64,000 nt of DNA from Anammoximicrobium sp964645045 (GTDB taxonomy: Bacteria > Planctomycetota > Planctomycetia > Pirellulales > Pirellulaceae), in the NCBI GenBank assembly GCA_964645045.1, contig CAZXYZ010000016.1:61759-125758 (forward strand), in the 5' to 3' direction. Every line of letters starts with the position of its first letter. Within the stretch, counting starts at the first letter, position 1. Positions 18,367 to 26,669 of this stretch are shown here, piece after piece. The notes below the pieces were generated by a model, which saw only the letters and a list, made by a program, of their open reading frames with translations, made no database searches and was not told where the DNA came from. The position numbers and the translations under genes were made by a program.

Positions 18367-19356
18367 CTAGGCCGGCAATTGCGTTAAGCAGATCGCCGCT
18401 GTGGCCATGATGTCGTCGGCGCTGGCGCCGCGCGACAGATCGCTGACCGGTTTGGCGAACCCCTGCAGGATCGGGCCGATGGCTTGCGCACCGGCCAAGT
18501 ACTGGGTCAGCTTGTAAGCGATATTGCCCGCGTCCAAGTCGGGAAAAATCAAGACGTTGGCATCCCCGGCTACGGCGCTGGCGCGTTTCAGCTTCCTGGC
18601 GGCCACCCGGGCGCACAGGGCCGTGTCCGCCTGGAATTCGCCGTCAATCCGCGCTGCCGGGCGGCGCTGCCGGACCAGCGTCAGGGCCCGCCGGACTTTC
18701 TCGGCGTCGGGATGCGCCGCGCTGCCGGTTGTGGAGAACGACAGCAGGGCCACGCGCGGCGGCTCGTCCAACAGCTGGCTGGCTGTGGCTTCCGTTGTCA
18801 AAGCGATATCGGCCAGTTGTTCTGCGGTGGGCTGGATGTTCACCGCGCAATCGGCGTAGATCAGCGGCACATTGGTCCGGCCGCCGTACGACGGGAGCAG
18901 CATGAGAAAAAAACTGGACGCCGTCTGGATCCCCGGCGCGTAGCCGACAGTAACCGTCGCTGCCTGAATCACCGTCGCGGTGGCGTTCAACGCCCCGGCT
19001 ACCATCGCATCCGCATCTCCTTGGGCGAGCATCATGCCGGCGTAGACCAGCGGTTTTCGGACCAACCGCCGCGCGATATTGTCTTCCACATTCCGGCGGC
19101 GGGTGTAGGCGGCCACATAAGCCTCGATCTGCGGAGATACGGCGGGATCGATGGTTTGCAGCCCGTCCAGCGACAGGTATGCCCGGGCTGCCGTTTCGGC
19201 CAGGCGATCTGCGCTGCCGAGCACGATCGGGCGAGCGATCCGTTCGTCGAGCATCCGGCGAGCCGCCGTCAGGACGTTGGCGTCCGGGCCGTCGGGCAGT
19301 ACGACGCGTGCGTTTTTTTGTTTGGCTCGATCGATGAAGCGAGCGATGATTTCCAC
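18367..19356 (-). CDS. pta: Phosphate acetyltransferase
   Basis: The 329-residue protein matches the short Pta form without the N-terminal P-loop domain. Recognisable parts are ARVVLPDGPDANVLTAARRM, the central ADAMVAGALNATATVIQAA, and VLIFPDLDAGNIAYKLTQYL near the C-terminus. It converts acetyl-CoA and phosphate to acetyl phosphate. I place the start at GTG 19356 because GAGGG lies 5 nt upstream and the protein then begins VEIIARFIDRAKQK, as in the family. The open frame extends to 19428 but reads into a common repeat-like sequence. Confidence 0.94.
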   Translation of the reverse strand: MEIIARFIDRAKQKNARVVLPDGPDANVLTAARRMLDERIARPIVLGSADRLAETAARAYLSLDGLQTIDPAVSPQIEAYVAAYTRRRNVEDNIARRLVRKPLVYAGMMLAQGDADAMVAGALNATATVIQAATVTVGYAPGIQTASSFFLMLLPSYGGRTNVPLIYADCAVNIQPTAEQLADIALTTEATASQLLDEPPRVALLSFSTTGSAAHPDAEKVRRALTLVRQRRPAARIDGEFQADTALCARVAARKLKRASAVAGDANVLIFPDLDAGNIAYKLTQYLAGAQAIGPILQGFAKPVSDLSRGASADDIMATAAICLTQLPA

Positions 19357-19445
19357 GGCACCCTCGGCGCGGTGTGGGACGCTGGTACCGCATGCGGTTG
19401 AGTCGGATCCGTTTCGCCACCCTTGCAAAGGCGCTAACTACGCTG

Positions 19446-19511
19446 AAGTTCACGCTTTAGCGTGTCGTTTGCGGTGGGCATGGCCCACCTGACACGCTGA
19501 AGCGTGAACTT
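19446..19511. repeat. Palindromic repeat upstream of pta
   Basis: Arms AAGTTCACGCTTTAGCGTGTC (21 nt span) and their near-complement enclose a centre that itself contains the small hairpin GTGGGCATGGCCCAC. It lies in the 376-bp space between the Spy-like gene and pta; no gene was recognised there. Confidence 0.7.
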
Positions 19512-19650
19512 GAACAAGGCCCGGAACTACTTTCTTCCTACCACAAAGCGAAGCGCTGGGCAAGAACGCCCACGAGCCCAAAAACGAAAGCGAGGGGCGT
19601 GTTGGCTTCCTCGATTGCGTCTCGGGCTCGTGTGCTTTCACGGCGTGTCA

Positions 19651-19721
19651 TGCTTTTCGGCGTGGCACGGCCGATGGTTGGCCGTGTCCGCCGAAGCATC
19701 ACTGCTGGCAAACAAGCAGTG
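19651..19721. repeat. Tandem hairpins downstream of the Spy-like gene
   Basis: Two hairpins in a row: one spans 19651-19698 (arms around CGGCGTGGCACGGCC / GGCCGTGTCCGCCG), the other 19700-19721 (CACTGCT ... AGCAGTG). They follow the stop codon of the 19733-20212 gene on its strand and could terminate transcription, but they also look like dispersed repeats. Confidence 0.6.
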
Positions 19722-19732
19722 CCATACGATCG

Positions 19733-20212
19733 CTAGTTCTTCGCCTTCTTCTTGCCTTCCTTGATGCCTGCCTTCGCCTTCTGGTCGGCGGTCAGCAGGG
19801 CGACGGCTTCCTTCTTCAAGCCGGCGTGCAGTTCGGCTTCTTCCTTCATGGCGGCCTTTTGAGCCTCGGTCAGGTTCATGGCGGCCATGACGGCATCCTG
19901 TGCCTCCTTGCCCTTCTTGCCGTCGGCCTTGGCCTTGGCCGACGCTTCCTGGCGAGCCTTCTTCTGTTCGTCCGTCAGAGCGGCCTTTTCCTGACAGGCC
20001 TTGCACTTCTCGGCGCAAGCAACGGCCAGTTCTTTGATCTTGGCCACTTGGTCGGCGGTCAATTCGGCCTTCTCCAAGCTCTTCAGGATCTGCTCGGCGG
20101 GATCGTGAGCCTTCGCCCCCTTCTTGCCTTTCTTGCCTTCGGCTGCGAGCAGCGGCGAGGCGATGACGACGGCCAGGGCCAGGGTGAACAGGGTACGTAC
20201 GACGCTCTTCAT
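19733..20212 (-). CDS. Small exported helical protein, Spy/CpxP-like
   Basis: The 159-residue protein has a signal peptide (MKSVVRTLFTLALAVVIASPLLA), then a Lys/Ala/Glu-rich, all-helical body with repeated LTADQ/LTDEQ/LTEAQ motifs as seen in Spy-like periplasmic chaperones. A Cys pair occurs at AEKCKACQEK. The product is probably periplasmic, binding unfolded or metal-stressed proteins, but function is inferred only from composition. It is the last gene of the sigma-factor-led operon that starts at 26536, separated from the DUF1501 gene by 113 bp. Confidence 0.72.
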   Translation of the reverse strand: MKSVVRTLFTLALAVVIASPLLAAEGKKGKKGAKAHDPAEQILKSLEKAELTADQVAKIKELAVACAEKCKACQEKAALTDEQKKARQEASAKAKADGKKGKEAQDAVMAAMNLTEAQKAAMKEEAELHAGLKKEAVALLTADQKAKAGIKEGKKKAKN

Positions 20213-20325
20213 AGGGGTAACTCCAAAAACTTAGGGGTGACTTGGTGTCGCGCAAGCAGCCTTGCCCACAGACACCGGCATGCACAAAAACCTCCCGTCG
20301 TCCCAGTTGACTGGAGGAACAGAGA

Positions 20326-21636
20326 TCAGGAAAACAAGGGCTGGATGATCCGGCCGCCACGGACGATGGTGATCGGCCGTCCGGTGTTGGTGTGATACTC
20401 CTTGGTGTGGTCGATGCCCAGGCTGTGATAGAAAGTCGCCGCGACGTCGTCGGGCGAGAAACCCTCACCGTCCGGCTGCGTGGCCTTGTCGTCGCTCTTG
20501 CCGACGACCTGCCCTCCGCGGATACCGCCGCCGGCCAGCAGCATGAACATGCAGCGCGGGTAATGATCGCGGCCGCCGCCGTCGGCGCTGCGGGTGTTGA
20601 TCTTCGGCGTCCGGCCGAACTCGCCCGTCACAAACACACTGGTCGATTCCAGCAAGCCTTTCTGCGACAGACCATTCAACAACGCCGCCAAGCCGGTGTC
20701 CAGGGTAGGCAGCAAGCTGTCCTTGAGTTTCGTGAAGTTATTCTGGTGCGTGTCCCACCCGCCCAGCGACAGGGTGACGAAACGGACGCCGCTTTCCACC
20801 AGCCGGCACGCCAACAAGCAACTGGCGCCAAACGGAGTCTCACCGAACGGCTTGGCGAACTCGGGCGATTCGCGGCTGATGTCGAACGCTTCGCGCGAAC
20901 GTTTGGACGTCACAATCGCATGGGCCTGCTGGGCGAAACGGTCCAATCCTTCCAGCAACTGGCTGTCCGCGTCGCGAAAGGCGGTGTCCAAGTCGCGCAG
21001 CAACCGCTGGCGTTTCTCCACCTCGGCGACGGTCAGTCCGCCCGCCAAGTCGATGCCGCGGACGCCGAACGGCTGCCCGGCGCGCGGGGTGGCTCCGGTA
21101 TTCAGCGGCGCGTACTTGACGCCCAGGAAGCCCGGCCGCTGATTACTGTTGGGGATGGCGACAAAAGGCGGCAGATCGGGCGGATTGGCCGCCTCGGTCT
21201 CTTTGGCCACCACGGCGCCGTAGCCGGGGTACTGCAGCGACGGCAGCGGGCGCGTGCCGGTATTGACGTATTCGGAGCCCAACTCATGAGCAGCCAGGGT
21301 ATGCGAGACGCCGCGCAGCACCGCGAACTTGTCGGCGCACTGAGCCAGCTTGGGCAGGTGCTCGCAGAACTCGACGCCCGGTACATTGGTCTTGATCGGA
21401 TGAAACTCACCCCGAAACTCCACCGGTGCGTCCGGCTTCAGGTCGAACGAATCCAGGTGCGAAGGACCGCCTGCCAGATTGATGAAGATTCCCGACTTGG
21501 CTCGCGCCTCCGGGTTGACTTGTCCCGCTTCCGCCAGCCGCAAATAGCCGGCCAGCGTCAGGCCCAGGCCGCCAAAAACGCCGGCCTTGAGAACGTCGCG
21601 GCGTTGAACTCCGTCGCAGGTCCGATGCATGGTCAT
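20326..21636 (-). CDS. DUF1501 family protein, Tat-exported
   Basis: The 436-residue protein starts with a twin-arginine signal (QRRDVLKAGVFGGLGLTLAG) and matches the DUF1501 family of sulfatase/alkaline-phosphatase-fold proteins: NLAGGPSHLDSFDLKPDAP near the start, SLGGWDTHQNNF in the middle and VTGEFGRTPKIN before the end. ATG 21636 has AGGAGG 8 nt upstream. In planctomycetes this family nearly always pairs with a DUF1549/DUF1553 gene, here immediately upstream. The pair's biochemical role is not established; a surface or periplasmic process is likely. A 310-bp repeat fills the space between the pair. Confidence 0.92.
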   Translation of the reverse strand: MTMHRTCDGVQRRDVLKAGVFGGLGLTLAGYLRLAEAGQVNPEARAKSGIFINLAGGPSHLDSFDLKPDAPVEFRGEFHPIKTNVPGVEFCEHLPKLAQCADKFAVLRGVSHTLAAHELGSEYVNTGTRPLPSLQYPGYGAVVAKETEAANPPDLPPFVAIPNSNQRPGFLGVKYAPLNTGATPRAGQPFGVRGIDLAGGLTVAEVEKRQRLLRDLDTAFRDADSQLLEGLDRFAQQAHAIVTSKRSREAFDISRESPEFAKPFGETPFGASCLLACRLVESGVRFVTLSLGGWDTHQNNFTKLKDSLLPTLDTGLAALLNGLSQKGLLESTSVFVTGEFGRTPKINTRSADGGGRDHYPRCMFMLLAGGGIRGGQVVGKSDDKATQPDGEGFSPDDVAATFYHSLGIDHTKEYHTNTGRPITIVRGGRIIQPLFS

Positions 21637-21654
21637 AACCTATTTCCTCCTGCA

Positions 21655-21964
21655 CAAGCACCAAAGGGCTTTTCCAGTTGTCGGTATTCACTTTGACGTT
21701 TAACGAATGCCCTCGGCTTGTCCGAGGGATGCTTACGTTTCTCGCTACACACGCCACGCACTCAACCCATCACTCTTTCCCACCCCGTTTCGCCCGCAGC
21801 GGCGAAGCCTCCGCGGGCGAAACGGGGTGGGAAGGTTACGCGGGGGGATCGCTTCGTGTAGCTGGAAACGGGAGCCTCCACGGGGCAAGCCCGTGGCATC
21901 CAATTCACAGAACCATAGAATCTCATCCTTTACGCGATTGGCCTTGAGAACCGTTTGGTGCTAG
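21655..21964 (-). mobile_element. 310-bp MITE-like element, copy 1, inside an operon
   Basis: The element has inverted ends related to CTAGCACCAAACGGTTTT: the right end GAACCGTTTGGTGCTAG (21948-21964) is nearly perfect and the left end (from 21655) is diverged. It contains an internal hairpin, CCCCGTTTCGCCCGC ... GCGGGCGAAACGGGG. It is the reverse-oriented homologue of 34362-34670 over its whole length. It encodes no transposase. The right end supplies the TAG stop codon of the DUF1549/1553 gene, and the left end stops 4 bp short of the AGGAGG of the DUF1501 gene. Confidence 0.85.
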
Positions 21965-24681
21965 TGATTCACAATGAACTCCTTGGTATTGAGCAGTGCC
22001 CACAGCACATCGCGGACGCCGTCGACCGGATCCTCGGCCTGCGCGATGTAAGCGACCGACTTTTTCAACTCGTCGTCCGCCGGATAACGGCTGACGGTGC
22101 GCAAGTAGGCTTGCCGGACGATGGACTCCAAGTCGGCGGCGGCCGTCGCTTCGAGTGCCGGTTTCGGCTCAGGCGGCGACTGGGGCGTCAGCCGTTGGAT
22201 CTCGTTTTGCAGCTGCACCAGCCGCTTCTGCAGCCGCGGGGCTGCCTCCTGGTTGCCGCCGTCTTTCAGCTGGGCCAGTTTGGCCCGCACGAACTCGATC
22301 TGCTTCCGATAGTTTTGGATCTGCTTTGCCTTGTCTGCGCCCTGAGCAACCGCCGGCGATTTCTGCGGCCGTAACTGCTTGGCGATCTGCTCCAGCCAGC
22401 CGCCTTGGCGGACGTCGGTCAACTGCAGCACCTCGCGGTCGTTTTGCAGGTAGACCGTCTGCAACAAGCTGGCCTCGGCGGAACGGTCGCAATCGCAGTT
22501 GCTTTCGCGAGTGGATCGGCCGAACACGGTCAAGGCGTAGGCGGCCCCGCCGCCCCGGTTGTTGCGCGCGCCGGCGCCGGGAATCGCAATCGCCCGGCCG
22601 CTAACGTCCTGCTGCAGTTTGGCCATTTGCTCGTCGGAAGCCGTCGCCTGCTGGATTGCATCGTACAACACCTCGGCCGGCAACCGCCGGGGCAACGCGC
22701 GGCTGAAGTTGCGTTCGTCGTTCTTGTTCGTGTCGTTCGGTTCCCAGCCGGCCTGGTAGGTGCGGCTGTTGGCGATCTGGCGATGCACCCACTTCATGTC
22801 GAACCCGCTGTCGATGAAGCCTTGGGCCAGGTACTCCAGCAGCGGCTTGTTGCTGGGCGGATTCCCCAGGCTCATATCGTCCGCCGGACTGACGATACCG
22901 ACGTTGAAGTAGTTCGCCCAGACGCGATTGACAAAGGCCGGCGCGAAGAACCGGTTGCTCTTGTCCCGCAGCCAGTCCATCACAACCGCGCGTGGATCCG
23001 CATGTTGCGTAAGGTCGACCACGTCCCCGCCCAACAACTTGGCCTTTGCCTCGCTCGTCGCCACATTCTTGTTCTTGCCGCCGCCTTTGCCGCCCTTGGC
23101 TGCGGCCCGAGCCACAAAGACCTCCGGAAACGGAATGGTCTTGCCTTCCTCCAGCAATCTCGGCAGGTCCTTTTGCAGATCGTTGCCGCGTTTTCCATTC
23201 AGGCCCAACTGCTGCAGCAAGTCGCTGTACTGCTTCTGCGCTTCGGGCGATGCGCGGCGGTCGGCGGTTACCACGCCCGCAAAGAAGTTCTTGAACTGGT
23301 GGAAATCGTCCTTGGACCACTGGTCGAAGGGATGCTTGTGGCACTGAGCACACTGGATCCGCAGTCCCATGAACGAATACGCAAAGGCGATGGCGCGGGC
23401 ATCCGGATCGCGGAAATCCCGCCGCGCCCAGAAGTGCGACATGGCGGGCAAATCGGCGTATGACTTGTCCGAACCCTTGCGGGAAATCTCGCTCATCTCC
23501 CGGCAGTAATCCAGGTAATCCTGATCGGGCTGGCGGCTGACCGCCGTGACAATTCCGGCCGCCAATTCGTCGTAGGGCGTATTAGCCGCCACGCGTTTAT
23601 AGATCCAGTCGTACCATTCCCGGCTGGCCTGACCGCGCAGCGGTGTTGCGTTGACCAGCTGGTCGTCGTTGTTGCCCGTAAAGTCGCACAGCTTGGTCGT
23701 CCACCACGCGGCATAGGCGGGCGTTTCCAGCAGCTGGTCGATCTTCCTGGCACGTTTGTCCGGCGAGCGGTCGGCCAGAAACGCTTCGACGTCCTTGGGC
23801 GTGGGCAGCGTGCCCGTCAGATCGAGGCTTGCGCGCCGCAGGAACTCCGCGTCGCCGCACACGTCCGACGGTACCACGCCCAGCTTCCGCAGCTTGGCGA
23901 CCACCAACTCATCGACCTTCGTCGGCGTGGGCACCTGCGGGTACTTGGCGTCGGTCAACTCGCTCACCGGCTGCAGCACGGGCACCGGCTGGACGCCGTT
24001 GTCGTACGAAACGACCACGTGCGTGTCGCCGGGTTCGCCGGCGGTGACCTGCCCCTGGTCGTCGATCTTGGCGATCGCTTCGTCGCTGGTCGCGAAGCGG
24101 CACAGCGGCGTCACGTCCTCGCGCGAACCGTCTTCCCAGACGGCCACCGCCTTCAACTGAACCTGCTCGCCCTTGCTGGCGAAACGGATTTCGGCTGGCG
24201 TGACTTCCAGCCGCATCAACAGGTCGGGGTGCTCTGCGAGCTTGGCACCCGTCTGAATCCAGCGCAGGAACACGTGGTACTGCCAGCTGCCTTTCTCGTA
24301 CCGCTGGCCGCCTTCGTGCATGTCCGCATCGGTCGGTTTGACCAGGATCAGGCTATCGGCCGGGTGCTGCAGGTCGATTCGCGGGCTGTCCTTGGCCAGC
24401 AAGGCCGCGTGATCGGCTTTGAAATCATAGCCGAACAGCGACAGCTGGAATCCGCCTCGGCCTTGAAACGACCCGTGACAGGATCGCCCGTTGCAGCCCA
24501 GACGGCCGAACAGATTGACCACGTGCCGTTGAAAACTGGGCGTTTCTTGCCCGTCGGCAGCGGCGAATCGCTGGCTGATCGGCGGCAGGATTTCATCCGC
24601 CGCCTGCGAATCGGCGGCGATCAGGATCGCAGCAAGTAGAAAAACCGATGACCACAGACGCCGCAATGTCATGGATCGCAT
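21961..24681 (-). CDS. DUF1549/DUF1553 protein with cytochrome-like N-terminus and Ig-like domain
   Basis: The 906-residue exported protein has a signal peptide (SVFLLAAILIAADSQA), then a putative haem-binding motif C-N-G-R-S-C-H with four residues between the cysteines rather than two. A bacterial Ig-like (Big2) domain follows (about 185-255, around SREDVTPLCRFATSDEAIAKI), then DUF1549 and DUF1553 (NRVWANYFNVGIVSPADDM). Start ATG 24681 has GAGGGAAGGG upstream. It lies in an operon with an ECF sigma pair upstream and DUF1501 downstream. Redox or polymer-handling roles have been suggested for these planctomycete proteins, but no reaction is established. The TAG stop is provided by a repeat element. 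Confidence 0.9.
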   Translation of the reverse strand: MRSMTLRRLWSSVFLLAAILIAADSQAADEILPPISQRFAAADGQETPSFQRHVVNLFGRLGCNGRSCHGSFQGRGGFQLSLFGYDFKADHAALLAKDSPRIDLQHPADSLILVKPTDADMHEGGQRYEKGSWQYHVFLRWIQTGAKLAEHPDLLMRLEVTPAEIRFASKGEQVQLKAVAVWEDGSREDVTPLCRFATSDEAIAKIDDQGQVTAGEPGDTHVVVSYDNGVQPVPVLQPVSELTDAKYPQVPTPTKVDELVVAKLRKLGVVPSDVCGDAEFLRRASLDLTGTLPTPKDVEAFLADRSPDKRARKIDQLLETPAYAAWWTTKLCDFTGNNDDQLVNATPLRGQASREWYDWIYKRVAANTPYDELAAGIVTAVSRQPDQDYLDYCREMSEISRKGSDKSYADLPAMSHFWARRDFRDPDARAIAFAYSFMGLRIQCAQCHKHPFDQWSKDDFHQFKNFFAGVVTADRRASPEAQKQYSDLLQQLGLNGKRGNDLQKDLPRLLEEGKTIPFPEVFVARAAAKGGKGGGKNKNVATSEAKAKLLGGDVVDLTQHADPRAVVMDWLRDKSNRFFAPAFVNRVWANYFNVGIVSPADDMSLGNPPSNKPLLEYLAQGFIDSGFDMKWVHRQIANSRTYQAGWEPNDTNKNDERNFSRALPRRLPAEVLYDAIQQATASDEQMAKLQQDVSGRAIAIPGAGARNNRGGGAAYALTVFGRSTRESNCDCDRSAEASLLQTVYLQNDREVLQLTDVRQGGWLEQIAKQLRPQKSPAVAQGADKAKQIQNYRKQIEFVRAKLAQLKDGGNQEAAPRLQKRLVQLQNEIQRLTPQSPPEPKPALEATAAADLESIVRQAYLRTVSRYPADDELKKSVAYIAQAEDPVDGVRDVLWALLNTKEFIVNH

Positions 24682-24754
24682 TTTGATCCCTTCCCTCAAG
24701 TTCAAATTCCCGTTTGTTCCACAAGATGGGATACCGGCCGGCAGACGAGACCGG

Positions 24755-25396
24755 CTACGGCGAAGATCTGCTCGCAGGTTTCGCGGTCGCCGCATCTTTC
24801 CGCTTGGCCTTCAGCCGTTCCGAACTCTTCGTCAGCGAGAGAAACTCCTTTTCCAATAGTTCGGCCCGGTTGTCGGCCAGCCGCCGCAACTGCTCGTCCA
24901 ATTTCTGCAGCCGTTCGGCGGTTCGATCCCGTTCGATCTGCGAAAGACGCAGCTTGAGTTCGAACTGGTCGGCCAGCAAACGCCGGAGTTCGTCGCGGAG
25001 CGACTCGCTATCGCTCATCACCAGCCGGGCGACCAGCAATTGGATCTTCGACTCGATGACCCACGACTGAAGCTCCAGTTCGTACCGAGCGCCGTCGCCT
25101 TTTTCAAACTGCCGCAGCCGTTCGCGCGCATGGCCGATGTCGCGGATGGCGCGGGTGTAATCGGCCGGGCGGCTCAATTGCAGGTGGCCCAGCAGTTCCG
25201 CCAATTCGGTATGATGCTGCCGCAAGAACTGCAAGACCTCCGCCTCTTGCTGCGCCGTCACGGCGACCGGTGGCTTTGCTCTTTCCTTCTTTGGCGCCGG
25301 GTTCGATCCGGCGTCAGCGGCCGACAAGACGGCGACGGCCGGGAAAAGCAGACCAAGTGCTGTCACAAGTGCTATCACAAGAACCGATCCCCGCAT
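24755..25396 (-). CDS. Exported coiled-coil protein of unknown function
   Basis: The 213-residue protein has a signal peptide (VLVIALVTALGLLFPAVAVLSA) followed by a Glu/Arg/Leu-rich helical body with heptad-like spacing (EKLQ/RLRQFEKGDG, RDELRRLLADQFELKLRLSQ). No known domain was recognised. ATG 25396 begins 4 bp after the anti-sigma stop codon with GGGGGGA upstream, so the two are co-translated. Position between the anti-sigma gene and the DUF1549/1553 gene suggests a structural or periplasmic partner of that protein. Confidence 0.72.
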   Translation of the reverse strand: MRGSVLVIALVTALGLLFPAVAVLSAADAGSNPAPKKERAKPPVAVTAQQEAEVLQFLRQHHTELAELLGHLQLSRPADYTRAIRDIGHARERLRQFEKGDGARYELELQSWVIESKIQLLVARLVMSDSESLRDELRRLLADQFELKLRLSQIERDRTAERLQKLDEQLRRLADNRAELLEKEFLSLTKSSERLKAKRKDAATAKPASRSSP

Positions 25397-25400
25397 GCGC

Positions 25401-25985
25401 TCAGATCCCCCCGATGTTTGAGTCCGGTGGCCGCTGATCCTCGCCCTCAGACTCCATGGCAACAACGGCCGAAACCATCCACTCGGGCGTGTCAAGTGCC
25501 GCCCCGTCGTCGGTGGAAACCGAAACGTCCGACTCTCGATTGGCCGGGGACAGCCACTGCCAGCCAGCCGTCTCGTCGTCCGCCTGCTCGGTCAACTCCG
25601 TCCTGGCATGGCTCCAGACAAGGGCCAACTCGGCGGGCGGAGGGGCACCGGCCAAGCTGCCATTTGGCTGGCCAGCTTGTTCGCCGCCAGGGGGCCAAGA
25701 AACCAACAGGGCAAACGTCAACCCCAGAGCCAGTCCGGCCGCCAATCGCACGCCACGGCGATGATACCAGGAGCCCCGACGCTGAAACGGCGCGGCCAGC
25801 GGTGCGGCGTCCCAGTCGAGCGAGCGGACGGCGCACGTCACCTCGACGATCCGTCCGACCGCTTCACGGGCTTCTTGATCCTGCTCCAAACGTCGCTCGA
25901 ACTCGCGGCTTTCGCCAGGCGAAAGCTCGGCCGCCACATAGCGGAACGCCAGCCAGTCCAAATCCTCGCGTTGTGTCTCGTTCAT
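25401..25985 (-). CDS. Anti-sigma-factor-like membrane protein
   Basis: The 194-residue protein has an N-terminal acidic helical region (REDLDWLAFRYVAAELSPGE) resembling anti-sigma domains, but without the zinc-finger HxxxCxxC. One membrane span (GVRLAAGLALGLTFALLVSW, about 86-105) and a C-terminal outer part follow. Its start shares one base with the stop of the preceding sigma gene (TGATG), typical of a sigma/anti-sigma pair. It probably holds the sigma factor inactive at the membrane until a signal arrives. Confidence 0.75.
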   Translation of the reverse strand: MNETQREDLDWLAFRYVAAELSPGESREFERRLEQDQEAREAVGRIVEVTCAVRSLDWDAAPLAAPFQRRGSWYHRRGVRLAAGLALGLTFALLVSWPPGGEQAGQPNGSLAGAPPPAELALVWSHARTELTEQADDETAGWQWLSPANRESDVSVSTDDGAALDTPEWMVSAVVAMESEGEDQRPPDSNIGGI

Positions 25986-26536
25986 CACTGTTCGTCCAAT
26001 TTCGTCCGCAACTTGCTCATCGCCGTGCGCATCCGTCCCAGCGTGGTCCCCAAAGGAATCCCCAACTCGGCCGCGATCACCGCGAACGTCTTCTCCTCGT
26101 AAATCCGCATGCGAACCACTTGCTGTTGCTCGGCCGACAATTCGCTGATCGCCTGCCGCACCCGTTCGACCGTTTCCGTCTTGACCAACTCGGCTTCGGC
26201 GGATTCTCCGACCGGCTCGCGCTCCCACGCCGTGCGGCGCAGTGCGGCGTCGTCCGTGGCCTGGCGGCGACGCAGTAACATGGCCTCGCGGTACGCCACC
26301 CGGAACAGCCAGCCCTTGCGGGACTCTTCCCGAGTATTGTGCCCATACTCGGTCAGTTTGGCGAACGTCGCTTGGACCGCGTCAGCGGCCAACTGCCAGT
26401 CGCGGAGCAGTCCCACGAGGAAACGCTGCAATTCGGCCCCGTAGCGCGCATACAAATCCGCCACCGTGGCCGGGTCGATCTTGCCGTGTTCCGCGGCTGA
26501 CAACAGGTCCGACTCCTGACAATTCTTGTCGCTCAA
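25985..26536 (-). CDS. ECF RNA polymerase sigma factor
   Basis: The 183-residue protein has region 2 (LYARYGAELQRFLVGLLRDW ... VQATFAKLTEYG) and region 4 (LSAEQQQVVRMRIYEEKTFAVIAAELGIPLGTTLGRMRTA). It heads a run of co-directional genes to 19733 that probably forms its target operon. It is followed by an overlapping anti-sigma-like gene. The 133-bp space to the divergent permease gene at 26670 would hold both promoters. Confidence 0.92.
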   Translation of the reverse strand: MSDKNCQESDLLSAAEHGKIDPATVADLYARYGAELQRFLVGLLRDWQLAADAVQATFAKLTEYGHNTREESRKGWLFRVAYREAMLLRRRQATDDAALRRTAWEREPVGESAEAELVKTETVERVRQAISELSAEQQQVVRMRIYEEKTFAVIAAELGIPLGTTLGRMRTAMSKLRTKLDEQ

Positions 26537-26669
26537 GCGATTGCTCAGTTACCAAGATGCGCTCAAAGCTGCTATTATTGTGGCCGTAACGGGTTTTGTC
26601 GCGGACCCGAAAAGAAATATCACCGATGCCGCGGAAAATCCTCCGCGTTTAAGTCGAGGAGAATATCCT

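Noticed and set aside
19380..19430. tRNA-like text (GGTGGCGAAACGGATCCGAC) on the minus strand upstream of pta
   Set aside because: It resembles the start of a tRNA-Leu, but no anticodon arm, T-arm or acceptor complement follows. It is read as an in-frame extension of pta only by chance.
20392..21696. Long plus-strand frame of 434 codons
   Set aside because: It is antisense to the DUF1501 gene, which has a Tat signal, a ribosome site and family motifs.
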